Positions 8,791 to 17,467 are shown, counted from the stretch's first letter. The stretch: DNA of 64,000 nt from Sphingomonas sp. IBVSS2 (GCF_002127225.1 NZ_NFUR01000005.1:314501-378500); one strand, 5' to 3'. The notes: generated from the letters alone by a model not told the origin. Numbers and translations are program-made.

Positions 8791-10382
8791 TGCTCGACTT
8801 TCCCCGCTGGAAGATCACGACGATCCTGGTCGGCATCGCGATCATGATCGCGCTGTCGATCCCGAGCTTCTTCCCCAAGAGCGCGCGCGACCATTGGCCG
8901 AGCTGGGTGCCCAAGCCGGCGATCAACCTGGGCCTCGACCTTGCCGGCGGCAGCTTCCTGCTGTTCGAGGCGAACACCGATGACGTGCGCCAGGCGAAGC
9001 TGACGCAGATGTCCGATCAGGTGAAGGCCGAGATGCGCAAGGACCCCAAGATCGACATTGGCGAAGTGTCGATCCAGGGCGGCAAGGTCAGCTTCATGGT
9101 CCGGGACGGGTCCAAGGTCGATGCCGCGCGCGAGAAGCTGCTGGCGATCACTGGCACCGGCGTGGGCACCACCGGCCAGCGCCAGTGGGACGTCGCGGTG
9201 GTCAATTCGTCGCAATTCGTGCTGACGCCGACCGAGGCGGGGATCAACGAAGCGATCGATACCGCGATGGGCGACGCGCGCGAAGTGATCGAGACGCGCA
9301 TCAACGCGCTCGGCACCGTCGAGCCGACCGTGGTGCGCGAAGGCACCAACCGCATCGTCGTGCAGGTGCCGGGCCTGCAGAACCCGACCGCGCTCAAGGC
9401 GCTGATCGGCCAGACCGCGGTGCTCGAGTTCCGCCTGGTCGACGTCAACGCCGATCAGAACGCGGTGCAGCGCGGCGAAGCGCCCGCCGGCGACGTGATC
9501 ATGCCGTACCAGGCGGGCGGCAAGGTCGCCGTGCAGCGCCAGGTGATGATCAGCGGCGACATGCTCGTCGACGCCAAGCAGACCTATGACCCGCAGACCG
9601 GCGCCCCGGGCGTCACGCTGCAGCTCAACGGCGCCGGCTCGAAGCGCTTCGCCAAGGTGACGCAGGAGAATAGCGGCAAGCCGTTCGCGATCATCATCGA
9701 CGGCGTCGTGATCTCGGCCCCGAACATCAACGAGCCGATCCTGGGCGGCAGCGCCGTGATCAACGGCGGCTTCACCGTGGAAAGCGCGAACCAGCTCGCG
9801 ATCGCGCTGCGCTCGGGCAAGCTGCCGGTGAAGCTGAAGGTGGTGCAGGAGTCGACGGTGAGCCCCGAGCTCGGCGCCGATTCGATCCGCGCCGGCGTCA
9901 CGGCCTCGATCATCGCGGTCATCGCGGTGATCGCGTTCATGATCCTCACTTATGGCCGCTTCGGCATCTACGCCACGCTGGCGGTGATCATCAACGTGCT
10001 GGTCATCCTGGCAGTGATGGGGCTGCTCAACGCCACGCTGACGCTGCCGGGCATCGCCGGCTTCGTGCTGACCATCGGCACCGCGGTGGACGCGAACGTG
10101 CTGATCAACGAGCGCATCCGCGAGGAGCGGCGGCGCGGGCGCAGCGTGAGCCAGGCGGTCGAGCTTGGCTACAAGGAAGCCAGCCGGACGATCTTCGAGG
10201 CGAACGTGACGCACGCGATCGCCGGCCTGATCATGGTGATCCTGGGTTCCGGCCCGGTGCGCGGCTTCGCGGTCGTGCTGCTGATCGGCATCGCGACTTC
10301 GGTGTTCACCGCCGTCGTGTTCACCCGCATGCTCGTCACGATCTGGTTGCGCCGTAACCGGCCGACCGAAATCCACATTTAA
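8790..10382 (+). CDS. secD: Protein translocase subunit SecD
   Basis: 530 aa. First helix at residues 11-28, then the D1 motif NLGLDLAGGSFLLFE, the large periplasmic P1 region, and a C-terminal RND-type bundle of five helices with FVLTIGTAVDANVLINERIREE. With SecF it uses the proton gradient to pull proteins across the inner membrane after SecA. Its start overlaps the yajC stop by one base and secF follows 14 bp downstream. Confidence 0.97.
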   Translation: MLDFPRWKITTILVGIAIMIALSIPSFFPKSARDHWPSWVPKPAINLGLDLAGGSFLLFEANTDDVRQAKLTQMSDQVKAEMRKDPKIDIGEVSIQGGKVSFMVRDGSKVDAAREKLLAITGTGVGTTGQRQWDVAVVNSSQFVLTPTEAGINEAIDTAMGDAREVIETRINALGTVEPTVVREGTNRIVVQVPGLQNPTALKALIGQTAVLEFRLVDVNADQNAVQRGEAPAGDVIMPYQAGGKVAVQRQVMISGDMLVDAKQTYDPQTGAPGVTLQLNGAGSKRFAKVTQENSGKPFAIIIDGVVISAPNINEPILGGSAVINGGFTVESANQLAIALRSGKLPVKLKVVQESTVSPELGADSIRAGVTASIIAVIAVIAFMILTYGRFGIYATLAVIINVLVILAVMGLLNATLTLPGIAGFVLTIGTAVDANVLINERIREERRRGRSVSQAVELGYKEASRTIFEANVTHAIAGLIMVILGSGPVRGFAVVLLIGIATSVFTAVVFTRMLVTIWLRRNRPTEIHI

Positions 10383-10396
10383 CGGAAGCGACGCGC

Positions 10397-11350
10397 ATGC
10401 GGCTCCTCAAGATCATTCCCGACAATACGAACATCGGGTTCGTACGCGTCCGCTTCATCGCCTTCGCGGTCACCACGTTGCTCACCGTCGCCGCCGTGGC
10501 GCTGGTGGCCGTCCATGGGCTCAACATGGGCGTCGACTTCGTCGGCGGCGTCTCCATCGAGGAGAAGTTCGCCAGCCCGCCGCATCTCGACCAGGTGCGC
10601 GAGACGGTGAACGAGCTCGGCTTCGGCGAGGCGGCGCTCCAGCAGCTGGGCGGCCAGAACACCGTGACGATCCGCCTGCCGGTGCCGCATTCGACCACGC
10701 CGGATGCGGTCGACAAGATGGTCGAGACGGTGAAGACGGCGCTGGCGGCCAAGTTCCCCGGCGCGACCTTCAGCACCTATTCCACCGTGTCGGGCAAGGT
10801 CTCGGGCGAGCTGGTGAACAAGGGCATCCTGGCCGTGGTGCTGGCGATCATCGGCATCGCGATCTTCTCGTGGTTCCGCTACGAATGGCAGTTCGGCATC
10901 TCGACCGCGGTGGCGATCATCCACGACGTGCTGATGGCGCTCGGCTTCTTCGCGGTCACCGGCATGGTGTTCGACCTGAACATCGTCGCCGCAGTGCTGA
11001 CGATCATCGGCTATTCGATCAACGACAAGATGGTGATCGACGACCGCATCCGCGAGAACATGCGCAAGTACCGCAAGATGGGGATGAGCGAGCTCATCGA
11101 CCTTTCGGTGAACGAGACGCTGCCCCGCACGGTGATGACTTCGCTGACGATCATGCTCGCGCTCGCTTCGCTGCTGATCTTCGGCGGTCCGGTGCTGCGC
11201 GGCTTCACCGCCGCCATGATGCTCGGCATCGTCGTCGGCACCTATTCGTCGATCTATGTCTCGTCGTCGCTGCTGATCACGCTGGGCCTGAAGCCGGGCC
11301 CGCGCGAGGAGAAGCCCTCGCCGGCGAGCGGCGCCGAGCGCGTCCGCTGA
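10397..11350 (+). CDS. secF: Protein translocase subunit SecF
   Basis: 317 aa with the SecF pattern: GLNMGVDFVGGVSIEEKF after helix 1, periplasmic domain, then five helices with TIIGYSINDKMVIDDRIREN, the counterpart of the usual IGYSLNDTVVVFDRIREN. Partner of the preceding SecD. Translation of the next gene begins 4 bp after its stop. Confidence 0.97.
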   Translation: MRLLKIIPDNTNIGFVRVRFIAFAVTTLLTVAAVALVAVHGLNMGVDFVGGVSIEEKFASPPHLDQVRETVNELGFGEAALQQLGGQNTVTIRLPVPHSTTPDAVDKMVETVKTALAAKFPGATFSTYSTVSGKVSGELVNKGILAVVLAIIGIAIFSWFRYEWQFGISTAVAIIHDVLMALGFFAVTGMVFDLNIVAAVLTIIGYSINDKMVIDDRIRENMRKYRKMGMSELIDLSVNETLPRTVMTSLTIMLALASLLIFGGPVLRGFTAAMMLGIVVGTYSSIYVSSSLLITLGLKPGPREEKPSPASGAERVR

Positions 11351-11354
11351 GCCG

Positions 11355-11726
11355 ATGGAAGTAAAGCGCGCCAGCGCGGAGGGGCCGGTCATCTCCGGCT
11401 TCTCCGGGCGCGGCTTTCGAGTCGACGAGGGCGTCTATGAAGGGCTGCTCATCACGCCCGAGCGCGCGGACGGATGGGCGCCGCCGCCGATCGCCGAGTT
11501 GACCGAAGCCGATCTCGCGCCCTTGCTGGGTCTGGAGCCTCGGCCCGAATTCCTGCTGCTCGGCACTGGCAGGACGCTGGTGCGCCCGCCACGGGCACTG
11601 GCCGAGGCGCTGGGTGCCAGGGGCATCGGCATCGAGGCGATGGACAGCCGCGCCGCGGCCCGCGCCTGGGGCGTGCTGCGCGCCGAACTGCGCTGGATCG
11701 CCGGAGCGCTCTACCCGCTGGACTAG
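11355..11726 (+). CDS. Mth938-like (DUF498/NDUFAF3-like) domain protein
   Basis: 123 aa. FSGRGFRVDEGVYEGLLITP and LLGTGRTLVRPP match the Mth938 domain, a small alpha/beta fold shared with the mitochondrial complex I assembly factor NDUFAF3. Enzymatic role unknown. In alphaproteobacteria it commonly sits directly after secF, as here (4 bp gap), so it is probably part of the same transcript. Confidence 0.85.
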   Translation: MEVKRASAEGPVISGFSGRGFRVDEGVYEGLLITPERADGWAPPPIAELTEADLAPLLGLEPRPEFLLLGTGRTLVRPPRALAEALGARGIGIEAMDSRAAARAWGVLRAELRWIAGALYPLD

Positions 11727-11794
11727 GTTCCCGGAGGGGAGGCTTTCCGCATCGCTCGAACATTGGATATGCTGCCCGGAAAGGGAGAGGCAGC

Positions 11795-12916
11795 ATGATG
11801 ATTCTCGCGCTCGCGCTGGCCATGGCCGCTGGATCGGACACGCCGGACTATCGCAACGCCGCCAACTGGCTCTGCCGGCCCGGCCGGCAGGATGCGTGTA
11901 CCGCGGACCTCTCCGCCACGGTGGTCGCCGCCGATGGCGCGCGCAGCGTCGAGCCGTTCAAGGCCGCGCGCGCGCCGCAGTTCGATTGCTTCTACGTCTA
12001 CCCCACCATTTCGCTCGACCCGACTCCCAACAGCGACATGATCCCAGGGCCCGAGGAGAAGCGCGTCGCGCAGTTCCAGGTGGCGCGGTTCGGCGCCAAT
12101 TGCCGGGTGTTCGCGCCGGTCTATCGCCAGGTCACGCTCACCGCGCTCAGGAGCATCATGGGCGGCGGCGCGCCCGCGATCGACCGCGACATGGCGTATC
12201 GCGACGTGAAGGCGGCCTGGGACGATTACATGGCCCATGACAACAAGGGGCGCGGCGTCGTGCTGATCGGGCACAGCCAGGGCTCGCTGATCCTCACCCA
12301 GCTCGTCGCCCGCGAAATCGACGGCAAGCCCGCGCAGAAGCAGCTGGTCTCGGCGATGCTGATCGGCAGTTCGGTGCCGGTCCCGGCGGGCAAGGACGTG
12401 GGTGGCATATTCCCGACGATCCCGCTGTGCCGCAGCGCCGACCAGGCCGGATGCGTGGTCACCTATGCGAGCTTCCGCGCCGACTCCCCGCCCACCGCCG
12501 CCAGCCGCTTCGCCAAGGGCGACAGGCCGGGCGTCGAGGCGGGCTGCACCAATCCGGCGGCGCTGGGCGGCGGCAGGGCAGTGGCGCACGCCTATCTCAA
12601 TGCCGGCGGCAACATGCTCGTCCCGGGCCCGGCCGAGGCCTGGAGCAAGGACGGCGCAGCGATCGCCACGCCCTTCGTCAGCGTGCCGGGGCTGATCTCC
12701 ACCGAGTGCGTCGACAAGGACGGCTTCAACTATCTCGCGGTGACGGTGAACGCGGATCCGGCGGATGCGCGCACCGATACCATCCCCGGCGACGTGAAGG
12801 TGGGCAGCATGATCCTGAAGGACTGGGGCCTGCACCTGATCGACATGAACCTGGCGCAGGGCGACCTGGTCGACCTGACCGCGCGCCAGTATCGCGCCTG
12901 GGCGAAGAAGCGCTAG
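11795..12916 (+). CDS. DUF3089 alpha/beta-hydrolase-like protein
   Basis: 373 aa. Short hydrophobic start (MMILALALAMAAG), then YRNAANWLCRPGRQDAC, FDCFYVYPTISLD and the nucleophile elbow VVLIGHSQGSLILTQL (Ser in GHSQGS), as in PF11288. Probably an exported esterase or lipase of unknown substrate. The ATG at 11795 (or 11798) follows GGGAGAGG. Several Cys pairs suggest disulfides, which agrees with a periplasmic location. Confidence 0.8.
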   Translation: MMILALALAMAAGSDTPDYRNAANWLCRPGRQDACTADLSATVVAADGARSVEPFKAARAPQFDCFYVYPTISLDPTPNSDMIPGPEEKRVAQFQVARFGANCRVFAPVYRQVTLTALRSIMGGGAPAIDRDMAYRDVKAAWDDYMAHDNKGRGVVLIGHSQGSLILTQLVAREIDGKPAQKQLVSAMLIGSSVPVPAGKDVGGIFPTIPLCRSADQAGCVVTYASFRADSPPTAASRFAKGDRPGVEAGCTNPAALGGGRAVAHAYLNAGGNMLVPGPAEAWSKDGAAIATPFVSVPGLISTECVDKDGFNYLAVTVNADPADARTDTIPGDVKVGSMILKDWGLHLIDMNLAQGDLVDLTARQYRAWAKKR

Positions 12917-12971
12917 GCGCCGTCCGAGGCGGGCTTGGTCCCCGCCCGGTAACGGCTTGCCGATACGGGCT

Positions 12972-13601
12972 TCAGCGTGCCGGCGCCAACCGTGTCAGCA
13001 GCATGCGCCAGAGCGGAATGGTGATCAGCACTATCTGGGCAAGGAACGGGATGAACAGGCTGGTCACGAATGCGGTGATGGAAGCGAGCAGCGCCGCAAG
13101 GCCGCGCTGGCGGATCATCCGGCGCTGTGCCGGCGTCACATGCTCTCCCACCACCGGCGGCGCGGTGAGGACGCGTTGGATCAGGATATTGAAGATCGAT
13201 ATCAGGATCATCCAGCCGCAATAAAAGGCGGTGGGCACGCGGTGGCCATAATATTCGGACGAGAAGGCCGTGAAGAAAGGCATCGCGGCGATCGCGCTCA
13301 GCAGCAGCAGGTTGGGCAGGAAGAGCCTGGGGCTCCAGTGGCGCGCACAATCGAACGCCCGGTGATGCCCCGCCCAGAAGGCGCCTATCACGAAGAAGGA
13401 AACGAAGAAGCCGATAAAGTTCGGGATCAGCTTGTTCAGCGCCTCCAGGAACGCGGTGTCGCTATAGGGCGCGGCGACATGCGGCACGTGGATCTCGATC
13501 ACGAGCAATGTTATCGCGATGGCGAACACGGCATCGGAAAAGAACGCCATGCGCTCCAGCCCATGCGCCGGACTGTCGGCGTGCGTTTCCTTCGGCTTCA
13601 T
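12972..13601 (-). CDS. TMEM175-like (DUF1211) potassium channel family protein
   Basis: 209 aa with the family signature near the N-terminus, RMAFFSDAVFAIAITLLVIE, which in this family lines the ion pore. Six hydrophobic segments follow, including ANKLIPNFIG-like and AFWAGHHRAF sequences. Start ATG 13601 follows AGGGGGG. One pore motif per chain, so a tetramer is expected. Bacterial members conduct K+, but this one is assigned by motif only. Confidence 0.85.
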   Translation of the reverse strand: MKPKETHADSPAHGLERMAFFSDAVFAIAITLLVIEIHVPHVAAPYSDTAFLEALNKLIPNFIGFFVSFFVIGAFWAGHHRAFDCARHWSPRLFLPNLLLLSAIAAMPFFTAFSSEYYGHRVPTAFYCGWMILISIFNILIQRVLTAPPVVGEHVTPAQRRMIRQRGLAALLASITAFVTSLFIPFLAQIVLITIPLWRMLLTRLAPAR

Positions 13602-13641
13602 TGAATCCCCCCTCTGGTTCGGCAGCGTGCCTAGCAGAGGA

Positions 13642-14277
13642 TCAGCGCGTCGTCTTGGGCGGCGTCGCCTTGGCGCGGCGCGTGGTGGCGCGTGGCGTGG
13701 TGGCCGGCGCCTTGGCCGCCGCGGCCTTGCGCGGTTTCGGCGCCGGCTTGGGTGCCGCAACGGTCTCGGTGGCCGGCTTGGCCGGAGCCGGCTTGGGCTT
13801 TGCCGCGGCCTTGGGCGCCGCCGGCTTGGCTTCGGCCTTGGCGGCGGGAGCCTTGGGTGCCGCCGGCTTGGCCTCGGCCCTGGTTGCGGATGCCTTGGCG
13901 GCGGCCGGAGTGGCGGGTGCCTTGGCCGCGGCTGCGGGCTTGGCCGCACGCTTTGCCGGCGCCTTGGCGGCCGGCTTCGCGGCGACGCTGCGCGTGCGCT
14001 TGGCCACCGGCTTGGCCGCAGCGGTGGCCGCTGCGGGTTTCGGGGCGGGCGGGGAAGCGGGAGCGGCCGCTTCCTCGGCCTTCTCGCTGGGCTTGAGCTT
14101 GGCGGCCAGCGCGACCAGGCCCGCGGCGAGCAGATCGTTCACCACCGGATGCTTGGCCAGCGCGTCAAGCTGCCTGCGCAGTTCCTTGGGCAGTTTCATC
14201 CCGGCGATGCTCTTGGGAAGAAAGCCCTTCTTCTCGGGCTTGGTATCGCCGGCCCGCTTGTCCTTCTTGCCCGCCAT
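13642..14277 (-). CDS. Lys/Ala/Pro-rich H1-like protein with conserved N-terminal domain
   Basis: 211 aa. Residues 1-65 hold a compact conserved-looking segment (LPKSIAGMKLPKELRRQLDA, KHPVVNDLLAAGLVALAAKL), then about 130 residues of Lys/Ala/Pro repeats (KAEAKPAAPKAPAAK-type) like histone H1 tails or AlgP/PhaF. Such tails bind DNA without sequence preference. The N-terminal part may be the targeting domain. A GTG codon directly before the ATG is an alternative start. Function not known; a nucleoid- or granule-associated role is an inference. Confidence 0.75.
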   Translation of the reverse strand: MAGKKDKRAGDTKPEKKGFLPKSIAGMKLPKELRRQLDALAKHPVVNDLLAAGLVALAAKLKPSEKAEEAAAPASPPAPKPAAATAAAKPVAKRTRSVAAKPAAKAPAKRAAKPAAAAKAPATPAAAKASATRAEAKPAAPKAPAAKAEAKPAAPKAAAKPKPAPAKPATETVAAPKPAPKPRKAAAAKAPATTPRATTRRAKATPPKTTR

Positions 14278-14354
14278 CACTCGGTCTCCACCGCTGGTAA
14301 CTTCACTGTCATGAATGTCACGGACCGACGCCGCCTAGTCAACGCGGAAAAGGA

Positions 14355-14510
14355 TCACTCTTCTTCCGCTTCCCAATCGGGTTCGAACTCTATCTCCAGG
14401 TCGCCCGGGCCGATCGGCGCCTCGGGCGCCTGCTCTGCCTGGGGCAGGATGTAATAGACGAGCGGCGGCGCTTCGGCAGGTCGCTCGGGCAGGTTGCGAA
14501 AAGGGTCCAT
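14355..14510 (-). CDS. Small acidic hypothetical protein
   Basis: 51 aa, MDPFRNLPERPAEAPPLVYY at the start and a strongly acidic end (EIEFEPDWEAEEE). The ATG at 14510 has GGAGAGAG upstream at a somewhat long distance. It lies between the H1-like gene and a glycosyltransferase gene, same strand. The non-random, Pro- then Glu-rich sequence favours a real gene. Unrecognised. Confidence 0.5.
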   Translation of the reverse strand: MDPFRNLPERPAEAPPLVYYILPQAEQAPEAPIGPGDLEIEFEPDWEAEEE

Positions 14511-14569
14511 GGTTCGTCTCTCTCCGTTACGTTCCGGGCACGAACGGCGGGCGGGGCGAAGCGGTTCCC

Positions 14570-15748
14570 TCAGGCGCCGTGGCGGCGATCGACGAGGCGC
14601 TGGAGAAACGCGTGGAGACGGGTGCTGTTGGCGGCCCAGGTGAACGGTGCGGCGACGGCGCGGGTGTCGGCCGGAGCGGGCGGCGCGGCGATCAGCGCGC
14701 CCAGTGCCTCGGCGAAGGCGGCGGGGGTGCGCGGAACGATGCTGCCGGCCGCCGGCGCGGTGACCACCTGGCGGGCGCCGCCCACATCGGGGATGACGAT
14801 CGGGGTGCCGCTCGCCAGCGCCTCGAGCCATGCATTGGCGAGGCCTTCGCGTTCCGAGGCGAGCGCCATCGCATCGGCGGCGGCGAGCGCCGCGGCGACG
14901 CGATCGGGGGGGATCGAGCCGAGCAGCCTGACGCGGTCGCCCAGGCCGAGCTGTTCGATCCGCGCCTCGAGCCGCTTGCGATCGGGGCCTTCTCCGGCGA
15001 TCCACAACGTGACGCCGGGAAGCGTCGAGACGGCGTCGATGACGATATCGTGCCCCTTGATCGGAATCAGCGCGCCGACCGAGAGGACCAGTGGCCCGTC
15101 GATGCCGAGCTCCGCCTTGGCGGTGGCACGGTCGCGGGGCGCGAAGCGGGCCAGGTCGACGCCGGTGGCGACCGTCTCGATCTTCTCGCCCGGGATGCCC
15201 ATGGCGATCATGTCGGCGCGCAGCGCATCGCTCACCGAGAGCACGCCGTCCGCGCCCCGGCCGGCGGCGATCACCTGCGGCCCGATGGCGTTGCGCCGGC
15301 CCCAGTCATGGATATCGGAGCCGCGCGCCTTGATCGACACGGGCACGCCGATGCGCTCGCCGAGCACAACTGCAGCAGGGCCGTCGGGGAAGAAGAACTC
15401 GGCGGAGATCACGTCGAACGGGAATTCCCGGTGGATGGCGCCGAGCAGCGGGGTGAGCGCGGCGGCGAGGGCCCGGGCATGGAAACGGCCGCCGGTGCCC
15501 GGCAGGTTGCGGAAGCGGGGGCGGTGGACCGTCAGCCCGTTCCAGGTCTCGCGTTCCGGCAGGGCGGCGAGACGGGCGTAGCGGGAAAGCCGTGCCAGCG
15601 GCCAGGGCGGCAGGCCGAGCGGGGCGACGACGCGCACTTCCACATCCTCCCGCTCGGCCAGCGCCCGGGTCTGGCGCTCGACGAAGATGCCGAAATTGGG
15701 GCGCGACGCATCGGGGAAGAGCGTCGAGAGGACGAGCACGCGGAGCAT
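14570..15748 (-). CDS. GT4-family glycosyltransferase
   Basis: 392 aa. GT-B fold: MLRVLVLSTLFPDASRPNFG with the glycine-rich N-terminal loop, SAEFFFPDGPAAV, ISIKARGSDIHDWGRRN-like acceptor loop, and the C-terminal donor site ALASEREGLANAWLEALASG with the GT4 E-x7-E pattern. Probably adds a sugar to a lipid or exopolysaccharide precursor at the inner membrane. The ATG at 15748 has AGGAG very close; a TTG seven codons earlier (15769) is the alternative start. Confidence 0.85.
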   Translation of the reverse strand: MLRVLVLSTLFPDASRPNFGIFVERQTRALAEREDVEVRVVAPLGLPPWPLARLSRYARLAALPERETWNGLTVHRPRFRNLPGTGGRFHARALAAALTPLLGAIHREFPFDVISAEFFFPDGPAAVVLGERIGVPVSIKARGSDIHDWGRRNAIGPQVIAAGRGADGVLSVSDALRADMIAMGIPGEKIETVATGVDLARFAPRDRATAKAELGIDGPLVLSVGALIPIKGHDIVIDAVSTLPGVTLWIAGEGPDRKRLEARIEQLGLGDRVRLLGSIPPDRVAAALAAADAMALASEREGLANAWLEALASGTPIVIPDVGGARQVVTAPAAGSIVPRTPAAFAEALGALIAAPPAPADTRAVAAPFTWAANSTRLHAFLQRLVDRRHGA

Positions 15749-15795
15749 GCTCCTGCCTATAGCCGGCAACGGTTAACGGGCCGCTCGCCACGCGA

Positions 15796-15833
15796 AAACG
15801 GCTCGCCCGGCGCGTTCTCCGGGCGAGCCGTTT
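15796..15833. terminator. Intrinsic terminator, symmetrical
   Basis: Perfect 15-bp stem AAACGGCTCGCCCGG / CCGGGCGAGCCGTTT around an 8-nt loop. It lies directly after the stop of the minus-strand glycine-zipper gene and reads out TTTT on that strand. Confidence 0.75.
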
Positions 15834-15851
15834 CCTGTTGCCGGGGAAGGA

Positions 15852-16211
15852 TCAGCGGCAGCGGCGCTTGCCGCTGCGCTCGATCTCGCGGCCCGCCACC
15901 GCGCCGGCCGCGGCACCGAGCAGCGTGCCGACGGTGCGGTCGCCACGGGTGTCGATCGTGCGGCCGACCAGCGCGCCGGCCACGCCGCCGACCACCAGGC
16001 CGGTGGTGCCGTCGGGCTTGCGGCAATAGCTGCGGCCGTCACGCCCGCGCCATTCGCGATATTCGTAGCGCTTGCGGTCGCGGCGATCCTGCGACCAGTT
16101 GCCGTCGACACCGGCCTTGGCGATGGGGGCGGCGTTCGCCGCGACCGGAACCACCGCGACGGACGGCACGGCCACAGCGATCGCGCCGAGCGCGAGAATG
16201 AATTTCCGCAT
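15852..16211 (-). CDS. Exported glycine-zipper 2TM-domain protein (paralogue 1)
   Basis: 119 aa. Signal peptide (MRKFILALGAIAVAVPSVAV..ANA), an arginine/tyrosine-rich linker, the motif GRDGRSYCRKPDGTTG, then a glycine zipper GLVVGGVAGALVGRTID and LLGAAAGAVAGREIE, ending RRCR. Start ATG 16211 follows AGGAG. Two further proteins in this window share the same linker and zipper. Family: Rickettsia 17-kDa-antigen-like surface proteins of unknown function. Confidence 0.85.
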   Translation of the reverse strand: MRKFILALGAIAVAVPSVAVVPVAANAAPIAKAGVDGNWSQDRRDRKRYEYREWRGRDGRSYCRKPDGTTGLVVGGVAGALVGRTIDTRGDRTVGTLLGAAAGAVAGREIERSGKRRCR

Positions 16212-16238
16212 GTTACACTCCTGATGCACTTTGGGGCA

Positions 16239-16264
16239 AACCGGGAACCTAACGTTTCGGTTCC
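16239..16264 (-). promoter_or_regulatory. Possible EcfG-type (general stress) promoter
   Basis: On the minus strand GGAAC, 17 bases, then GGTT, one mismatch from the alphaproteobacterial EcfG consensus GGAAC-N16/17-CGTT. It is placed 28 bp before the start of the glycine-zipper gene. A single weak match, so only suggestive. Confidence 0.3.
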
Positions 16265-16316
16265 GAACTAGTTTCATGAACGGAAAACAACATATCGTTC
16301 ATCGAAGGGAAGGAAA

Positions 16317-16754
16317 ATGGACGAAGCGCGGGCGATCATCGAGCGGCTGGAACTGGCGCCCCATCCCGAAGGCGGCTGGTATCGCGAGACCTGGCGCGCG
16401 GCGCCGGGCGCGGACGGGCGGGCGAGGGGAACCGCGATCCATTTCCTGCTCGAGCAGGGCCAGCGCTCCCACTGGCACCGGGTGGATGCCGACGAATGGT
16501 GGCTCTGGCACGCCGGCAGCCCGCTCGCGCTCCACATCGCCGACGCGGCGGACCGCGATCCGGCGACGACCCGGCTTGGCGGCGACGTGACCGCGGGCTA
16601 TGCGCCCCAGTGCCTGGTCCCGGCGAATCGCTGGCAGGCGACCGAGGCGCCGCACGGATGGGCGCTGGTGAGCTGCATCGTCGTTCCGGGCTTCGATTTC
16701 GCCGGGTTCGAATTGGCGCCTCCAAATTGGTCTCCGCGCAACAATATTGCCTAG
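16317..16754 (+). CDS. Cupin family (DUF985/Cupin_5) protein
   Basis: 145 aa. Opens ELAPHPEGGWYRETWRA, the classic DUF985 start, with HFLLEQGQRSHWHRVDADEWW as the first cupin motif and QCLVPANRWQA, GWALVSCIVVPGFDFAGFEL as the second. Start ATG 16317 follows AAGGGAAGGAAA. Members are small beta-barrel proteins, some with sugar-epimerase-like folds; the substrate is unknown. Its stop abuts the DnaA-box-like nonamers. Confidence 0.9.
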   Translation: MDEARAIIERLELAPHPEGGWYRETWRAAPGADGRARGTAIHFLLEQGQRSHWHRVDADEWWLWHAGSPLALHIADAADRDPATTRLGGDVTAGYAPQCLVPANRWQATEAPHGWALVSCIVVPGFDFAGFELAPPNWSPRNNIA

Positions 16755-16781
16755 TTGTCCACGTTATCCACAGTCTTCACA
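16755..16781 (+). promoter_or_regulatory. Three abutting DnaA-box-like nonamers
   Basis: TTGTCCACG, TTATCCACA and GTCTTCACA follow each other without a gap. The middle one (16764-16772) is a perfect consensus DnaA box; the outer two are diverged. They lie at the head of a 1.2 kb gene-free stretch. Possible roles: DnaA-controlled promoter or DnaA titration. There is no AT-rich unwinding region beside them. Confidence 0.45.
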
Positions 16782-16829
16782 AGCCTGCAGGGGCATTTCG
16801 CGCTTTGCGCGACTCGGGTTCGATGACAC

Positions 16830-17467
16830 CATCATGACTGTAAGCGGAACGGTCCGGCGGCGGGAAACCAAAGCAAGATCAGAGGTTTACACGGGCCGGA
16901 AACGGTGCAGGTGCCTTCGGGAAACCGCATTCGGTTACGGTTCGGGGATGCGAGGCCCCGGAAGTTGCGAAGCCGAAGTGCCGCCCAGGCGCTGCTAAGG
17001 TTTCGCGGGACGCCGGAGCACGGTTCGGCCGGAAGCGGAGGGTGCTGCGCAAGCATTGCCCGAGGCGGAAGGGCGAAGCGGAAAGGGGTCGGAACCCTGG
17101 TTCGCGGAAAGGGGTGCGCAAGCGCCCGGCTTCGCGGACGAAGGAACGGCCTGCCGGGAGATTGGCCAGCCGGACGCGACGCGCAAGCGATGCGGAAGGA
17201 TCTGGAGGGATCGAGCGGAGAGAAGCATCCAGCAAGGCTTCCGATTTCCGGCCCCCGGCCGGAGAGACGAAGCGGGCCGCCGGGGCTGGCAACCGCAACT
17301 CCCCTTCGGGGTGAGTGGACAACGGCCAGCCTCGACGACCGACCCGAGGTTCGCATGCCCTTGCCGGCGCGAGCCGAGGATGCCGCCGAAACCATGCCGA
17401 CGATCCGTCCGGATCCACGGCAGCAGTCCGGCGACACGGGGCCTGGCAGCGATGCCGGGCCCCTTTT
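16830..17467 (+). ncRNA. Candidate long structured non-coding RNA
   Basis: No convincing protein frame on either strand: translations are Arg/Gly/Pro mixtures without domains. The plus strand is purine-rich (77 of 120 bases at 17041-17160) and full of short hairpins closed by stable tetraloops: GGGT-CGGA-ACCC (17086-17097), GGGTGC-GCAA-GCGCCC (17112-17127), CTTCG-CGGA-CGAAG (17130-17143), and a stem with a TTCG loop (17298-17316). It ends in an 11-bp stem, GCGA loop and TTTT terminator. I looked for RNase P RNA, tmRNA, 6S and SRP RNA signatures and saw none. The 5' end is a guess. Confidence 0.45.
17438..17467 (+). terminator. Intrinsic terminator of the candidate RNA
   Basis: GGGGCCTGGCA pairs with TGCCGGGCCCC (one G-T pair) around a GCGA tetraloop, followed by TTTT at 17464-17467. 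The T-run is on the plus strand only, so it ends plus-strand transcription where there is no protein gene. Confidence 0.75.

Noticed and set aside
8634..10376. Open frame antisense to secD
   Set aside because: Same codon-bias artefact; composition His/Asp/Arg-rich without a recognisable motif.
16755..17467. RNase P RNA, tmRNA or chromosomal origin
   Set aside because: No RNase P P4 core, no tmRNA tag or tRNA-like end, and no AT-rich unwinding zone next to the DnaA-box-like nonamers; only three nonamers are present.
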